Source: Rhizobium lentis
GTDB lineage: Bacteria > Pseudomonadota > Alphaproteobacteria > Rhizobiales > Rhizobiaceae
Length of the DNA stretch: 64,000 nucleotides
Assembly: GCF_014200175.1 (NCBI RefSeq)
Contig: NZ_JACHBD010000001.1
Coordinates: 1,103,907-1,167,906, forward strand
Direction of reading: 5' to 3'
Shown piece by piece: positions 36,144-46,365 of this stretch. A program made the position numbers and the translations under genes. Position 1 is the first letter of the stretch. Each line of letters begins with the position of its first letter. The notes under the pieces were generated by a model. That model did not search any database, was not told the origin of the DNA, and was given only the letters and a program-made list of their open reading frames with translations.

Positions 36144-36761
36144 ATGGTATCTGCCTTGGCCATGACCGATGGTGGAATGACAAGCGGCGCGATCGGCGCC
36201 GGCGCGCTTGCCGGCGAAAGCCTCAAGGCGTTTTTCGAGCGCGATGCGGCCACTGTTGCCCGGGCTCTGCTCGGCTGCCATCTCACAGTCGACGGTGTCG
36301 GCGGCCGCATCACCGAGACGGAAGCCTATTTCCCCGATGACGAGGCCTCGCACAGCTTCCGCGGCCCGACCAGGCGCAACGGCGCCATGTATGGCCGCCC
36401 CGGCAATGTCTACATCTACCGCATTTACGGCATGTATTGGTGCCTGAACTTCGTCTGCCATCCGGGTTCGGCCGTGCTCATCCGGGCCCTTGAGCCGGAA
36501 ACAGGAATCCCTCTGATGATGCAGCGGCGCGGCACCGACATGTTGACGGCGCTTTGCAGCGGCCCCGGCAAACTCTGCCAGGCGCTCGGCATCGACATCG
36601 AGATCAACGACCGGCTGCTCGACCACCCTCCCTATGCGCTGACGCTCTCCGCGCCGGTGCCGATCGTTTCGGGTAAGCGCATCGGCATCACGAAAAATGC
36701 CGACGCGCCATGGCGCTTCGGCATCCAGGGATCGCGTCATCTCAGCAAGCCGTTTCGCTGA
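36144..36761 (+). CDS. 3-methyladenine DNA glycosylase (AAG/MPG family)
   Basis: A DNA repair enzyme that removes alkylated purines. The family motifs are clear: ITETEAYFPDDEASHSFRGPT with the catalytic Glu, MYGRPGNVYIYRIYGMYWCLN, VLIRALEPETG, and GPGKLCQALGI. The start is uncertain: ATGs at 36144, 36162 and 36177 are all in frame (205, 199 or 194 residues) and none has an ideal ribosome site. Length fits the family. Its neighbours on the other strand are an unrelated efflux pump. Confidence 0.92.
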   Translation: MVSALAMTDGGMTSGAIGAGALAGESLKAFFERDAATVARALLGCHLTVDGVGGRITETEAYFPDDEASHSFRGPTRRNGAMYGRPGNVYIYRIYGMYWCLNFVCHPGSAVLIRALEPETGIPLMMQRRGTDMLTALCSGPGKLCQALGIDIEINDRLLDHPPYALTLSAPVPIVSGKRIGITKNADAPWRFGIQGSRHLSKPFR

Positions 36762-38303
36762 CTATTCCATGACGGCACTGTGGTCGACGGCGGGCGCCGC
36801 TTTCGGCTTGCGCAGCAGCAGAACCAGCGGAATGACCGCAAGCGACATCAGCATCAGCAGCTTGAAATCGTCCATATAGGCGATGATCGTCGATTGCAGC
36901 GTGATGATCTCGTTGAGCGAGGCGCGCCCGGCCGCCGTCACGGGACTGAGCCCCTGCGCCGCCGCCGCATTGAAGGCATGGTTGAACGGCGTCACATAGG
37001 CGGCGATCGATTCATGATTGCTCTGCGTGTTTTCGACGATCAGCGCCGAGACGATCGAGATACCCACCGACGAGCCGATGTTGCGAGATAGATTGTAAAG
37101 GCCGGTGCCGTCGCCGCGCATATGGGCGGGTAGCGTGGCGAAAGCGATCGTCGTCAGCGGCACGAAGAGGAAGCCGAGACCGGCGCCCTGGATGAAACCG
37201 ACCGAGATGATCGTCCATTGCGAAACGTCGGGCGTCCAGCCGGTCATGTCGTACATCGCCCAGGCAGTCAGGCCGAGGCCGAGCCCCAGCAGCCAGCGTG
37301 TATCGACCTTGCCGATCAGCCGCCCGACGATGAACATGCAAAGCATGGTGCCGAGCCCGCGTGGCCCCATGACGATGCCGGCGGTGATGACGGGATAGCC
37401 CATCAGCGTCTGCAGATAGGGCGTCATCAGCGCCAGCGAGGCGAGATAGGTGATGCCGATCACGAAGATGAAGATCATGCTGATCGTGAAATTCTGGTCC
37501 AGAAACAGCTTCGGATTGACGAAGGACTTCTCCGCCGTCAGCGTGTGCACCAGCAGCAGATAGAAGGCGGCAGCACAGATGATCGCTTCGAGCATGATCT
37601 CGCCGGAAGAAAACCAGTCGAGCTGCTCACCGCGATCGAGGAAGAGCTGCAGCGAGGCGATGAACAGGCTCATCATGCCGAAACCGAACCAGTCGAGCTT
37701 GGCAAGCGCATCCCTCTTCGTTTCCGATACGAAGATGACGATACCGGCAAAGGCCAGCGCACCGATCGGCACGTTGATGTAGAACACCCAGCGCCAGCTG
37801 ATATTGTCGGTCAGCCAGCCGCCGATGACCGGGCCGAGCACCGGCCCGACCATGACCGAGACGCCGAAGAGCGCCATGGCCGAACCGCGCTCCTCGACCG
37901 TGTAGATGTCGAGCAGGATGCCCTGGGAAAGCGGCACCAGCGATGCGCCGAACAGGCCCTGGAGCAAGCGGAAGGCGACGATCTGGTTCAGCGACTGCGC
38001 CAGGCCGCAGAGCACCGAGGCGCCGACGAAGCCTGATATGGCGACGAGCAGCACGCGCTTGCGGCCGAACTTGGCGGCAAGGAAACCGGAGGGCGGCGTC
38101 ATGATCGCCGCCGCGACGATGTAGGACGTCAGCACCCAGTTGATCTGGTCGGCGGAGGCCGACACGCTGCCTTGAATATAAGGCAGCGCCACGTTGGCGA
38201 TCGTCGTATCCAGCGCCTGCATGATGACGGCGAGAATGACGCAGGCGGTGATCGCACCGCGATTGGCAACGGGGATCGCCGGAGATGCGGGAGCGTTACT
38301 CAT
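36762..38303 (-). CDS. emrB: MFS multidrug transporter, DHA2 (EmrB) family
   Basis: A 513-residue inner-membrane drug:proton antiporter with fourteen predicted helices. The DHA2 signature LDTTIANVALPYIQGSVS is in helix 1, and RLLQGLFGASLVPLSQGILLD follows in helix 4. It works with the EmrA-type adaptor encoded just upstream. Its ATG overlaps the adaptor stop by eight bases, so the two are translationally coupled. The open frame extends 25 codons upstream inside the adaptor gene, but the ATG at 38303 is the likely start. In R. etli a related pair is called rmrAB; this need not be that locus. Confidence 0.92.
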   Translation of the reverse strand: MSNAPASPAIPVANRGAITACVILAVIMQALDTTIANVALPYIQGSVSASADQINWVLTSYIVAAAIMTPPSGFLAAKFGRKRVLLVAISGFVGASVLCGLAQSLNQIVAFRLLQGLFGASLVPLSQGILLDIYTVEERGSAMALFGVSVMVGPVLGPVIGGWLTDNISWRWVFYINVPIGALAFAGIVIFVSETKRDALAKLDWFGFGMMSLFIASLQLFLDRGEQLDWFSSGEIMLEAIICAAAFYLLLVHTLTAEKSFVNPKLFLDQNFTISMIFIFVIGITYLASLALMTPYLQTLMGYPVITAGIVMGPRGLGTMLCMFIVGRLIGKVDTRWLLGLGLGLTAWAMYDMTGWTPDVSQWTIISVGFIQGAGLGFLFVPLTTIAFATLPAHMRGDGTGLYNLSRNIGSSVGISIVSALIVENTQSNHESIAAYVTPFNHAFNAAAAQGLSPVTAAGRASLNEIITLQSTIIAYMDDFKLLMLMSLAVIPLVLLLRKPKAAPAVDHSAVME

Positions 38304-39510
38304 GATCCTTGCCCTGAGACCGGCCCAGAAGCTTGTTGACGAAGTCGGGCAATCCGCGGGCATGGCCGGTTTCGACATCGACGACCGTGCTCATGCCAAC
38401 GCGAAGCGGCGGCTTGCCTCCGGCGTCCTCAATGCTGACGCGCATCGGAATGCGCTGGACGACCTTCACCCAGTTGCCGGTGGTGTTCTGCGCCGGCAGC
38501 AGCGAGAAGCTGGAGCCGGAGGCCGGACTGATGCTCTCGACCTTGCCCTTCCACATCATGCCGGGATAGGTGTCGACGTAGATCTCCGCCGTCTGCCCGG
38601 GCTTGACGTAGGTCAGCTCGGTCTCCTTCGGGCTGGCGGCGATCCACAGATGGTCGGTGGCGACAAGCGAGAAGGCCTGCTGCGACGCCTGAAGATAAGA
38701 GCCCACCTGCAAGGCGTTGACCTTGGTGACGATGCCGTCGAACGGCGCCTTGACGACGCTGTGGTCAAGCTCGCGCTGCGCATTGTCAACCTGGGATTTG
38801 GCCTGCAGATAGAGCGGGTTTTCCTCGACCGGCTGGTCAGCACTGCCGCCGAGCTCGGCGAGCGTCGTTGCCGCTTCGGCCTTGGCGACGGCAACCTTCT
38901 GCCGCGCGGCCTCGAGATTGTGCTTGGCCTCGTCATAGGCAGATTGCGTCGCGCTGCCATTGTTGACAAGGCTCTGCTGCCGATCGAACTGATCCTGGTA
39001 ATAGGGCAGATCGGCTTCCGCCTGCGTGATCTCGGCGAGCGACTGCTGATAGCTTGCCTTGAGGTTCATGATCTGATTGCGCTGCGCGCCGAGCTGCGCC
39101 TTGGCGCCATCGAGCGCAATCTTGAAGGAATCGGATTTGAGGCTGAAGAGCACCTGCCCCGCCTTGACCGCCTCGTTCTCGTGCACATTGATTTGCTCGA
39201 CGATGCCCGAGACATCGGTGGTGACCCCGACCATATCGGCCTGGATATAGGCGTTGTCGGTCGACATCACCTGGCCGCCATTGACGTAACAATAACCGCC
39301 GACGACGAGCGACACCGGCAGCAGGGCGAACAGGACGGGCCGTGTGAGACTGCGCCGGCGGCGGACCTTGTTGCCGCCAGGCGCAGCCACGGCGGCAGCC
39401 GGCGCTGAACTGGATGAAGGCGCTTCGGCTACCGTTTCCTGCTGTTTGATTTCGTTTTCGTCAGATGTCTTGGCGTCGGCAACGACGCGGAGGTTGGGTT
39501 GATCAGCCAT
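38296..39510 (-). CDS. emrA: EmrA-type membrane fusion protein
   Basis: A 404-residue HlyD-family adaptor. A cytoplasmic N terminus precedes a membrane helix (about residues 58-78). A lipoyl part (VTTDVSGIVEQINVHENEAVKAG), a coiled-coil hairpin, and a beta barrel with ETELTYVKPGQTAEIYVDTYPG follow. It bridges EmrB and an outer-membrane channel. Its start overlaps the MarR gene by eight bases, giving one marR-emrA-emrB unit. Confidence 0.93.
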   Translation of the reverse strand: MADQPNLRVVADAKTSDENEIKQQETVAEAPSSSSAPAAAVAAPGGNKVRRRRSLTRPVLFALLPVSLVVGGYCYVNGGQVMSTDNAYIQADMVGVTTDVSGIVEQINVHENEAVKAGQVLFSLKSDSFKIALDGAKAQLGAQRNQIMNLKASYQQSLAEITQAEADLPYYQDQFDRQQSLVNNGSATQSAYDEAKHNLEAARQKVAVAKAEAATTLAELGGSADQPVEENPLYLQAKSQVDNAQRELDHSVVKAPFDGIVTKVNALQVGSYLQASQQAFSLVATDHLWIAASPKETELTYVKPGQTAEIYVDTYPGMMWKGKVESISPASGSSFSLLPAQNTTGNWVKVVQRIPMRVSIEDAGGKPPLRVGMSTVVDVETGHARGLPDFVNKLLGRSQGKDHE

Positions 39511-39967
39511 CGTTCATCTCATTCTCTTCAACTGGTGTTCGGCAAGCCTGCACCAGGTTCGTCTTCATTGCGGACAGGATTTGGTAGAGCTGCTCGCGCT
39601 GCGCGGCCGAAACGCCGTCCAGCGCTTCGGCGCGGGTCACATCGCCGAGCTCGCGCATTTCGGCGAGCAGCGGATGGGCTGCTTCGCGCATGTAGAGCAG
39701 CCAGATGCGCCGGTCGGTCGGGTGCTGGCGGCGCTCGATCAGCCCGCGTTCGGCGAGCTTGTCGAGGATGCGCACCAGCGTGATCGGCTCGACTTCGAGA
39801 ATTTCGGCAAGGCCGCCCTGATGGATGCCTTCATTGTTGGAGAGATAGGCAAGCGTCTGCCATTGCGACCGGGTCAGCCCAAGGCACTTCGCGCGCTGCT
39901 CGAACCGCTTGCGCAGCAGCCGCGCGACGTCATGGAGAAGGAAACCGAGTGTGGGCGTAGAGCTCAT
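39503..39967 (-). CDS. MarR-family transcriptional regulator of the emrAB pump
   Basis: A 154-residue winged-helix regulator. The DNA-binding core is LTRSQWQTLAYLSNNEGIHQGGLAEILEVEPITLVRILDKLAERGLIERR, and the wing reads HPTDRRIWLLYM. MarR proteins of this type repress their own efflux operon until a phenolic or drug ligand binds. It is first in the operon and overlaps emrA by eight bases. Its promoter region holds inverted repeats that could be the operator. Confidence 0.92.
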   Translation of the reverse strand: MSSTPTLGFLLHDVARLLRKRFEQRAKCLGLTRSQWQTLAYLSNNEGIHQGGLAEILEVEPITLVRILDKLAERGLIERRQHPTDRRIWLLYMREAAHPLLAEMRELGDVTRAEALDGVSAAQREQLYQILSAMKTNLVQACRTPVEENEMNDG

Positions 39968-39987
39968 GAAAACCTGCGACCGAATTT

Positions 39988-40013
39988 ATAAGCATACTTA
40001 TGATATGCGTATG
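39988..40013. promoter_or_regulatory. Candidate MarR operator
   Basis: ATAAG-CATA-CTTAT (39988-40001) is a short palindrome overlapping a second one, CATAC-N11-GTATG (39993-40013). The AT-rich block lies 21 bases upstream of the marR start, where a self-repressing MarR protein would bind. The divergent antiporter gene starts 167 bases away. Confidence 0.5.
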
Positions 40014-40179
40014 TATATTGAGCTTGCCGTCAGCACAAGGACGCAGACGGCAGATTCAGCAACGTCGGCTGAAATGCCGCAGCTTGGGCTCAAGCCCGTT
40101 TGACAGTGGCCGCGGGCTTGCGCCGCCCTAATTCTGCGGCAGGAACGCCTCCGCACGAGGCGCGTATTTGGGGAGCTTG

Positions 40180-41724
40180 ATGGCGTTCTTCGAAAGCATG
40201 CTGACCCTCCTGCTGGTGGCGATTGTCTTTCTGCAATTCTCCAGGAAGTTTCGAATTCCGTATCCGACAATGCTGTCGATCGCCGGCGTCATCGTTGCGG
40301 CTGTGCCCTGGGCTCCCGAGGTTGCCATTGATCCCGACCTTGCATTGGCGTTGCTGGTCGCGCCCGTGCTCTTCGACGCCGCTTATGATCTGCCGCCGAG
40401 AACATTGAGGCGCAACTGGCTGCCGCTCTTTTCGCTCGCCGCGATCGCCGTGATCCTGACAGCTGCAGCCGTAGCCGTCGTCGGGGTGACGATGGCCGGC
40501 CTGCCGCTGGCCGCGGCCGTCGCGCTCGGGGCCATCGTCGCGCCGCCGGATGCCGCCGCCGCCACCGCCATGCTCGATCGCTTCGCCCTGCCGCGCCAGA
40601 CCTATGTCGTCCTGAAGGGCGAGAGCCTTTTGAACGATGCCGTCGCGCTTCTGATCTTCAGCGCTGCGGTTTCTGCCGCGGCCAGTCCGGCCTTCTTTTC
40701 CGGCGCCCTGGCGGAACTGGCTCTCGCCGTCCCCGGTGGCCTCGTCTTCGGCTATCTCATGGGCCGTCTCTACATGGTCGTCGGCCTGAGGCTCGCCGGC
40801 ACGCTCGGCGGCACGCTACTCGAATTCGTCGCCACCTTCGGCACGTGGATCATCGCCGAGCGGCTGCATTTTTCGGCGATTCTGGCCATCGTCGTCTACG
40901 CGATGGTGATTGCCCGCTACATGCCTGAACTACAGACGGCCCGCCACCGCATCCACTCCTATTCTGTGTGGGAGGCTGCGGTCTTCCTGCTCAATGTGCT
41001 CGCCTTTCTGCTGATGGGCCTGCAGGCCCGCCAGATCGTCCTCGACCTCGATCCCGGCCGACTGAGTTTCGCGATCGGCTTCGCCGCCGCGGTCTTCGGA
41101 ACCGTCGTCGTCGTCCGTCTCGCCTGGGTGCTCTTCTACAACCGGGCGATCAAATTTCTCGCAGCGCGCGGACGCACGATACAGGCCGCTCCGACGTTTG
41201 CAGCCAGCCTGCTTGCCGGCTGGTGCGGCATGCGGGGCCTCGTCACCCTGGCGACGGCACTCGCCCTGCCGATCGACTTTCCCGATCGCGACATCATCCT
41301 GCTCAGCGCGCTCGCCGTGGTCCTCGGCACGCTTATCGTCCAGGGACTGACGCTCGGCCCGCTGATCCGTTTTCTAAAATTCGATCCGGACACGTCCCTG
41401 GAGCGCGATCTCGCCAGAGCCCGCGTGGCGTTGATCGATGCAGCGCTGGCCGAGCTTACAGGCGGCGAGGACGATTCCACCCGCATCCTGCGCGATGTCT
41501 ACACTTCGGAGCGCAAGATCGCCGCGGACGGGAAACATCCACGCGAGGTCAGCAGGCTCGATAAGCAGCGCCGCAATGTCATCGTCGCAAAACGCGCCAA
41601 GCTGGCAGCGATGCGCCGCTCCGATGAGATCGACGACGATGTCTTTCATATGCTGGAACAGGAACTTGACTGGGCCGAGCTCGGCGCGCTTCCGCCCGGC
41701 AGGGATGAGATCGTCGAGAGCTGA
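40180..41724 (+). CDS. CPA1-family sodium/proton antiporter (NhaP type)
   Basis: A 514-residue membrane antiporter with about twelve helices. It has the ion-site motif KGESLLNDAVALLIFSAAV (Asn-Asp pair) in the middle and APPDAAAATAMLDRFALP before it. A cytoplasmic tail of about 110 residues follows helix 12 and carries a charged helical region. It probably exchanges Na+ or K+ for H+ in pH and salt control. I used the ATG at 40180 with GGGGAG upstream; an earlier TTG is less likely. It is divergent from marR. Confidence 0.92.
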   Translation: MAFFESMLTLLLVAIVFLQFSRKFRIPYPTMLSIAGVIVAAVPWAPEVAIDPDLALALLVAPVLFDAAYDLPPRTLRRNWLPLFSLAAIAVILTAAAVAVVGVTMAGLPLAAAVALGAIVAPPDAAAATAMLDRFALPRQTYVVLKGESLLNDAVALLIFSAAVSAAASPAFFSGALAELALAVPGGLVFGYLMGRLYMVVGLRLAGTLGGTLLEFVATFGTWIIAERLHFSAILAIVVYAMVIARYMPELQTARHRIHSYSVWEAAVFLLNVLAFLLMGLQARQIVLDLDPGRLSFAIGFAAAVFGTVVVVRLAWVLFYNRAIKFLAARGRTIQAAPTFAASLLAGWCGMRGLVTLATALALPIDFPDRDIILLSALAVVLGTLIVQGLTLGPLIRFLKFDPDTSLERDLARARVALIDAALAELTGGEDDSTRILRDVYTSERKIAADGKHPREVSRLDKQRRNVIVAKRAKLAAMRRSDEIDDDVFHMLEQELDWAELGALPPGRDEIVES

Positions 41725-41986
41725 CGCCCTTCCGCGACGTCTCTATGGTTTCAGGAAGCGCCGCCAATTGGCATTTGCAATTTTTCGCCGCTGCCGTTTA
41801 TAGTCCAATTCCATAGCGTTACGATTTTTCTGATCTGCATGCCTGCCGGCCTTCCTTTCCAGGGTATTGGACGCCGGAGAAATCAAGGGGGCGAACGCCT
41901 CCGATCAAGCAGCAAGACATGAACGACATCACTTCATATTGGGTTTGGCGGCAGCAAAAAGCGCGCGCCGAGATTGGAGGACCGGT

Positions 41987-43162
41987 ATGACTTACGCGCT
42001 TCGACAGATCGCGGTGTTTGGCTGCATGGCGGCGTTGATGCCTCTGGCCGCGCTGGCTCAAAACGCCCCGCCGCCCCCGCCCGTCACCGTCGCCAAGCCG
42101 GTTGTTCGTGACGTCGTCGACAGCGACGAGTTCATCGGTCGCTTCGAACCGGTCGACGAAGTCTCCGTTCGCTCGCGCGTCGGCGGTTACCTGCAGGAAA
42201 TCCATTTCCAGGACGGCGCCCTGGTCAAGCAGGGCGATCTGCTCTTCGTCATCGACCAGAGACCCTTCATTACGGCGCTTAACCAGGCAAAGGCGACCCT
42301 CGAAGCGGCACAATCCACCCTGGTCTTTGCCGACACGCAGTACAAGCGCGCCCAGTCGCTTGCCTCGAGCGGCAGTCAGTCGGCGCAGACGCTGGATGAT
42401 CGCCGCCGCGAATTTGATTCGGCCGAGGCCAATGTCCGCGGCGCGCAGGCCGCTGCCGACCGTGCGTCGCTCGACATGGAATATACGGAAATCAAGGCGC
42501 CGCTCAGCGGCCGTATTGACCGCCGGCTGATCTCGGCCGGCAATCTCGTGCAGACCGACCAGACCGTGCTCACGACGATCGTTTCTCTCGACCCGATCGA
42601 TTTCTATTTCGACGTCGACGAACGCCGCCTGCTGAATTTTGCCGACACGGCCCGCAAATTGGGCAAGGATCTCCAGCAGGGCGGCGGCGGACTGGATGTC
42701 TCCGTCACGATCTCGGATCCCAATGCCAAACCTTTCAAGGGAAAGCTCGATTTCGCCGAGAACCGGGTCGACAACCAGAGTGGCACCATTCGTCTGCGGG
42801 CCCGGTTCCCCAACCCTGACCTTGTCCTGCAGCCCGGCCTCTTCGGCCGCATACAGGTCGAAGCTTCCAACACTTATCAGGCCATTCTTGTCCCCGACGA
42901 GGCAATCGGCTCGGATCAGAACGAGCGCGTCGTCTATGTCGTTGCCGACGACGGCACGGTTTCGACCAAGCCCGTGAGACCTGGACCGCGGCTCTACGGC
43001 TACCGCGTGATACGCGAGGGTCTCGATGGCACCGAGACGATCGTCGTCAACGGCGTAATCCGCGCCCGTCCCGGCTCGAAGATCACGCCCCAGATGACCG
43101 AACTGCCGAAAGAGCGGCAGGACACGGCGCCCGAAACCGCCGGCGCGGAGAGCGGACAATGA
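41987..43162 (+). CDS. RND efflux periplasmic membrane fusion protein, system 2
   Basis: A 391-residue AcrA-type adaptor. The signal sequence covers about residues 1-24 and ends AALAQ; unlike AcrA it shows no lipobox Cys at the cleavage site. The lipoyl half (EVSVRSRVGGYLQEIHFQDG), hairpin, and barrel domains are in normal order. GGAGG lies six bases before the ATG at 41987. The frame is open a further 40 codons upstream without support. It overlaps the permease start by four bases (ATGA). Confidence 0.93.
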   Translation: MTYALRQIAVFGCMAALMPLAALAQNAPPPPPVTVAKPVVRDVVDSDEFIGRFEPVDEVSVRSRVGGYLQEIHFQDGALVKQGDLLFVIDQRPFITALNQAKATLEAAQSTLVFADTQYKRAQSLASSGSQSAQTLDDRRREFDSAEANVRGAQAAADRASLDMEYTEIKAPLSGRIDRRLISAGNLVQTDQTVLTTIVSLDPIDFYFDVDERRLLNFADTARKLGKDLQQGGGGLDVSVTISDPNAKPFKGKLDFAENRVDNQSGTIRLRARFPNPDLVLQPGLFGRIQVEASNTYQAILVPDEAIGSDQNERVVYVVADDGTVSTKPVRPGPRLYGYRVIREGLDGTETIVVNGVIRARPGSKITPQMTELPKERQDTAPETAGAESGQ

Positions 43163-46100
43163 GATTCGCTCATTTTTTCGTGGACCGGCCGATCTTTGCG
43201 GCCGTGATCTCGATCGTCCTTCTCGTCGTCGGCGGCATCGCCTATACGCAGCTGCCGGTGTCGCAATATCCGGAGATCGCGCCGCCGACGATCGTCGTGC
43301 GCACCTCCTATCCGGGCGCCGATCCGCAGACCATCGCCGACACGGTTTCGACGCCGCTCGAACAGCAGATCAACGGCGTCGAAGACATGCTCTACATGTC
43401 TTCCTATTCGAGTGCCGACGGCGCCATGTCGCTGACGATTACCTTCAAGCTCGGCACCGACCTCGATAAGGTCCAGGTGCTTGTCCAGAACCGCGTCTCC
43501 ATCGCCCTCCCCCGCCTTCCCGAGGAAGTCCAGCGGCTCGGCGTGACAACCGACAAAAGTTCGCCGGATCTGATGATGGTCGTGCACCTGCTGTCGCCGA
43601 CGCACCGTTATGACCAGCTTTACGTCTCCAACTACGCCCGCAACCGCATCCGCGACGTTCTCGTTCGCCTGGATGGCGTCGGCGACGTGCAGCTGTTCGG
43701 CGAGCGCCAGTATTCGATGCGAATCTGGCTGGACCCGGAAAAGCTCTCTGCCTACGGCATGACATCCGATGACGTCGTCGCCGCCCTCAGAGACCAGAAC
43801 GTCCAGGTGTCGGGCGGCAAGATCGGCGCGCCGCCGGTGACCGGCAAGAACGCGTTCGAATATACGGTGCGGACGGACGGACGCTTCTCCGACGTGCGCG
43901 AGTTCCGCTACGTCATCGTCAAATCGACGGATAGCGGCCGGCTCGTGCAATTGCAGGATGTCGCCCGCATCGAACTCGGCGCACAGGACTACGTCACCAA
44001 CAGCTATCTCAACAACGATCCCGCGGTCGCGCTCGGCATCTTCGCCCGGCCGGGGACCAATGCCCTGGATACCGCCCATCAGGTCCAGGCGATCATGAAG
44101 GACCTGTCGCAGAATTTCCCGCAAGGGCTGGAATATCGCATCGTCTACGACACGACCGAATTCATCTCGGATTCGATCTCCGAAGTGTATCGAACCATCG
44201 TCGAGGCGGCGATCCTGGTGGCGATCGTCGTGCTCGTCTTCCTGCAATCCTGGCGAACCGCGATCATTCCGATCATTGCCATCCCCGTCTCGCTGATCGG
44301 CACCTTCGCCGTCCTCTTGGCCTTCGGCTTCTCGCTCAACATGCTCACCCTGTTTGGCCTGGTGCTGGCGATCGGCATCGTCGTCGACGACGCGATCGTG
44401 GTGGTGGAAAATGTCGAGCGCAATCTCGCCCGCGGCATGACGCCGAAACAGGCCTCCCACGTCACGATGGACGAAGTCGGAACCGCCGTCATCGCCATCT
44501 CGCTGGTGTTGATCGCCGTCTTCGTGCCGACAGCCTTCATCCCAGGCATTTCGGGACAGTTCTACCGGCAGTTCGCGGTCACCATCGCCGTCACCACCGC
44601 GATATCAGCGTTGAACTCGCTGACGCTTTCGCCCGCCCTGGCAGGCATATTGCTCAAGCCTCATGACCACGAAACCAGGCGCGTCAATATGGCTACACGC
44701 CTGGGGCGCGGCCTTGCCGATGGCTTCAACCGTGGATTCGATCGGATGAGTTCCGGCTATTCATGGACCGTTCGGCACCTGGTCAGCAGTTGGGTCGGCT
44801 TGAGCGCTGCCATGGTCGCCTTCGTCTGCCTGCTGGGGGCAACTTGGTACATCGGCACGCGCGTCCCCTCGGGTTTCATCCCGACCATGGACCAAGGCTA
44901 CGCGATCATCGTCATACAACTTCCTGACGGCGCCTCGCTTGCGCGTACCGACGCCGTCGTCAAGCAGGTGGGCGATATCGCCCGTACCGTGCCGGGCGTC
45001 GGCAATGCCGTGCAGTTTGCCGGCTTCAGCGGGGCGACATTCACCAATGCCTCGAATGCCGGCGTCGTCTTCGTCCCGTTCAAATCCTTCGCCGAACGCG
45101 AAGAAGGCGGAGACAACGCCAACAAGATCATCGGCGAGCTTTTCGGCAAGCTGCAAAGCATCCAGGAAGCCTTCATCATCGCCATACCGCCGCCATCCGT
45201 GCGGGGTGTCGGCAATTCCGGCGGCTTCAAGATGCAGATTTCCGACCTTGAAAACGCCGATATAACGCGGGTGCTCGCCCTCGCCCGCCAGATGATGGGG
45301 GCGGCAGCGACGACGGAGGGATTGACCGGCGTCTTTACGACATTCTCCGATGCAAGCCCACAATATTTCCTGGCGATCGACCGCGACAAGGCGCGCTTCC
45401 TCAATGTGCCGATCCCCAATATCTTTAACGCGCTCTCCATCAATCTTGGCGTCGCTTACGTCAACGATTTCAACGCGTTCGGCCGCGTCTACCAGGTTCG
45501 CGCCCAGGCCGACCGGCAGTATCGCATGGATAGGGAAGATATCCTCGCCCTGAAGGTTCGATCGGCGACCGGCGCGCTGGTTCCGCTTGGAACCTTGATG
45601 GACATTCAGGATGCCAGCGGCCCGGCGCTTGTCCAGCGTTACAACATGTATGTCTCGGTGCCGCTTCAGGGCAATCCGACGCCAGGCACGTCAACGGGCG
45701 ACGCCATCGCGAAGATGGAGGCGCTGGCGGCGAAGATCCTGCCGCAGGGAACGACCTTCGAATGGACGGAACTCGCCTATCAGGAGACCCATACCGGCAA
45801 CACCGCCGTCTATATCTTCGCCCTGTCGGTGATCTTCGTCTTCCTGGCGCTGGCGGCGCAATATGAAAGCTGGGTTCTGCCGCTGGCGATCATCCTCATC
45901 GTGCCGCTCGCGGTGCTGGCGGCGCTGATCGGGGTCTCGCTCCGCGGCATGGACAACAATGTCCTGACGCAGATCGGCCTGATCGTGCTGATCGGCCTTG
46001 CGGCCAAGAACGCCATTCTGATCGTCGAGTTCGCGCGACAAGCGGAAGAAGAAGGCAAATCGCCGGTCGAGGCGGCGATCGAGGCCAGCCATCTTCGCCT

Positions 46101-46344
46101 GCGCCCGATCCTGATGACGGCTTTCGCCTTCATCTTCGGCGTGCTGCCGCTTGCCATCGCGACCGGCCCCGGCGCCGAAATGCGCCAGTCGCTCGGCACT
46201 GCCGTCTTCTCGGGCATGCTCGGCGTGACGATCTTCGGCCTGTTCCTGACGCCGGTTTTCTACGTCGTGCTGCGCGGCCGGCGTCGCAACCGCTCAGCTG
46301 ACAGGCCGGTCGAAGCGGTCCCGACCGAAAGGGAGACGGTTTGA
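43159..46344 (+). CDS. RND efflux pump inner-membrane permease (HAE1 family), system 2
   Basis: A 1061-residue drug:proton antiporter of the AcrB/MexF type. It starts MRFAHFFVDRPIFAAVISIV. The proton-relay pair is in LAIGIVVDDAIVVVENVERN, and the late motif GLAAKNAILIVEFARQAEEE is typical. It is coupled to its adaptor gene. No regulator or outer-membrane partner lies beside it. It is clearly a paralogue of system 1, not a recent duplicate, as the periplasmic loops differ widely. Confidence 0.95.
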   Translation: MRFAHFFVDRPIFAAVISIVLLVVGGIAYTQLPVSQYPEIAPPTIVVRTSYPGADPQTIADTVSTPLEQQINGVEDMLYMSSYSSADGAMSLTITFKLGTDLDKVQVLVQNRVSIALPRLPEEVQRLGVTTDKSSPDLMMVVHLLSPTHRYDQLYVSNYARNRIRDVLVRLDGVGDVQLFGERQYSMRIWLDPEKLSAYGMTSDDVVAALRDQNVQVSGGKIGAPPVTGKNAFEYTVRTDGRFSDVREFRYVIVKSTDSGRLVQLQDVARIELGAQDYVTNSYLNNDPAVALGIFARPGTNALDTAHQVQAIMKDLSQNFPQGLEYRIVYDTTEFISDSISEVYRTIVEAAILVAIVVLVFLQSWRTAIIPIIAIPVSLIGTFAVLLAFGFSLNMLTLFGLVLAIGIVVDDAIVVVENVERNLARGMTPKQASHVTMDEVGTAVIAISLVLIAVFVPTAFIPGISGQFYRQFAVTIAVTTAISALNSLTLSPALAGILLKPHDHETRRVNMATRLGRGLADGFNRGFDRMSSGYSWTVRHLVSSWVGLSAAMVAFVCLLGATWYIGTRVPSGFIPTMDQGYAIIVIQLPDGASLARTDAVVKQVGDIARTVPGVGNAVQFAGFSGATFTNASNAGVVFVPFKSFAEREEGGDNANKIIGELFGKLQSIQEAFIIAIPPPSVRGVGNSGGFKMQISDLENADITRVLALARQMMGAAATTEGLTGVFTTFSDASPQYFLAIDRDKARFLNVPIPNIFNALSINLGVAYVNDFNAFGRVYQVRAQADRQYRMDREDILALKVRSATGALVPLGTLMDIQDASGPALVQRYNMYVSVPLQGNPTPGTSTGDAIAKMEALAAKILPQGTTFEWTELAYQETHTGNTAVYIFALSVIFVFLALAAQYESWVLPLAIILIVPLAVLAALIGVSLRGMDNNVLTQIGLIVLIGLAAKNAILIVEFARQAEEEGKSPVEAAIEASHLRLRPILMTAFAFIFGVLPLAIATGPGAEMRQSLGTAVFSGMLGVTIFGLFLTPVFYVVLRGRRRNRSADRPVEAVPTERETV

Positions 46345-46365
46345 TCACTCCAGTGACAATGCCTG

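Noticed and set aside
41819..44460. Two long minus-strand frames (41819-43159 and 43000-44460)
   Set aside because: Both are shadows of the RND system 2 adaptor and permease genes.
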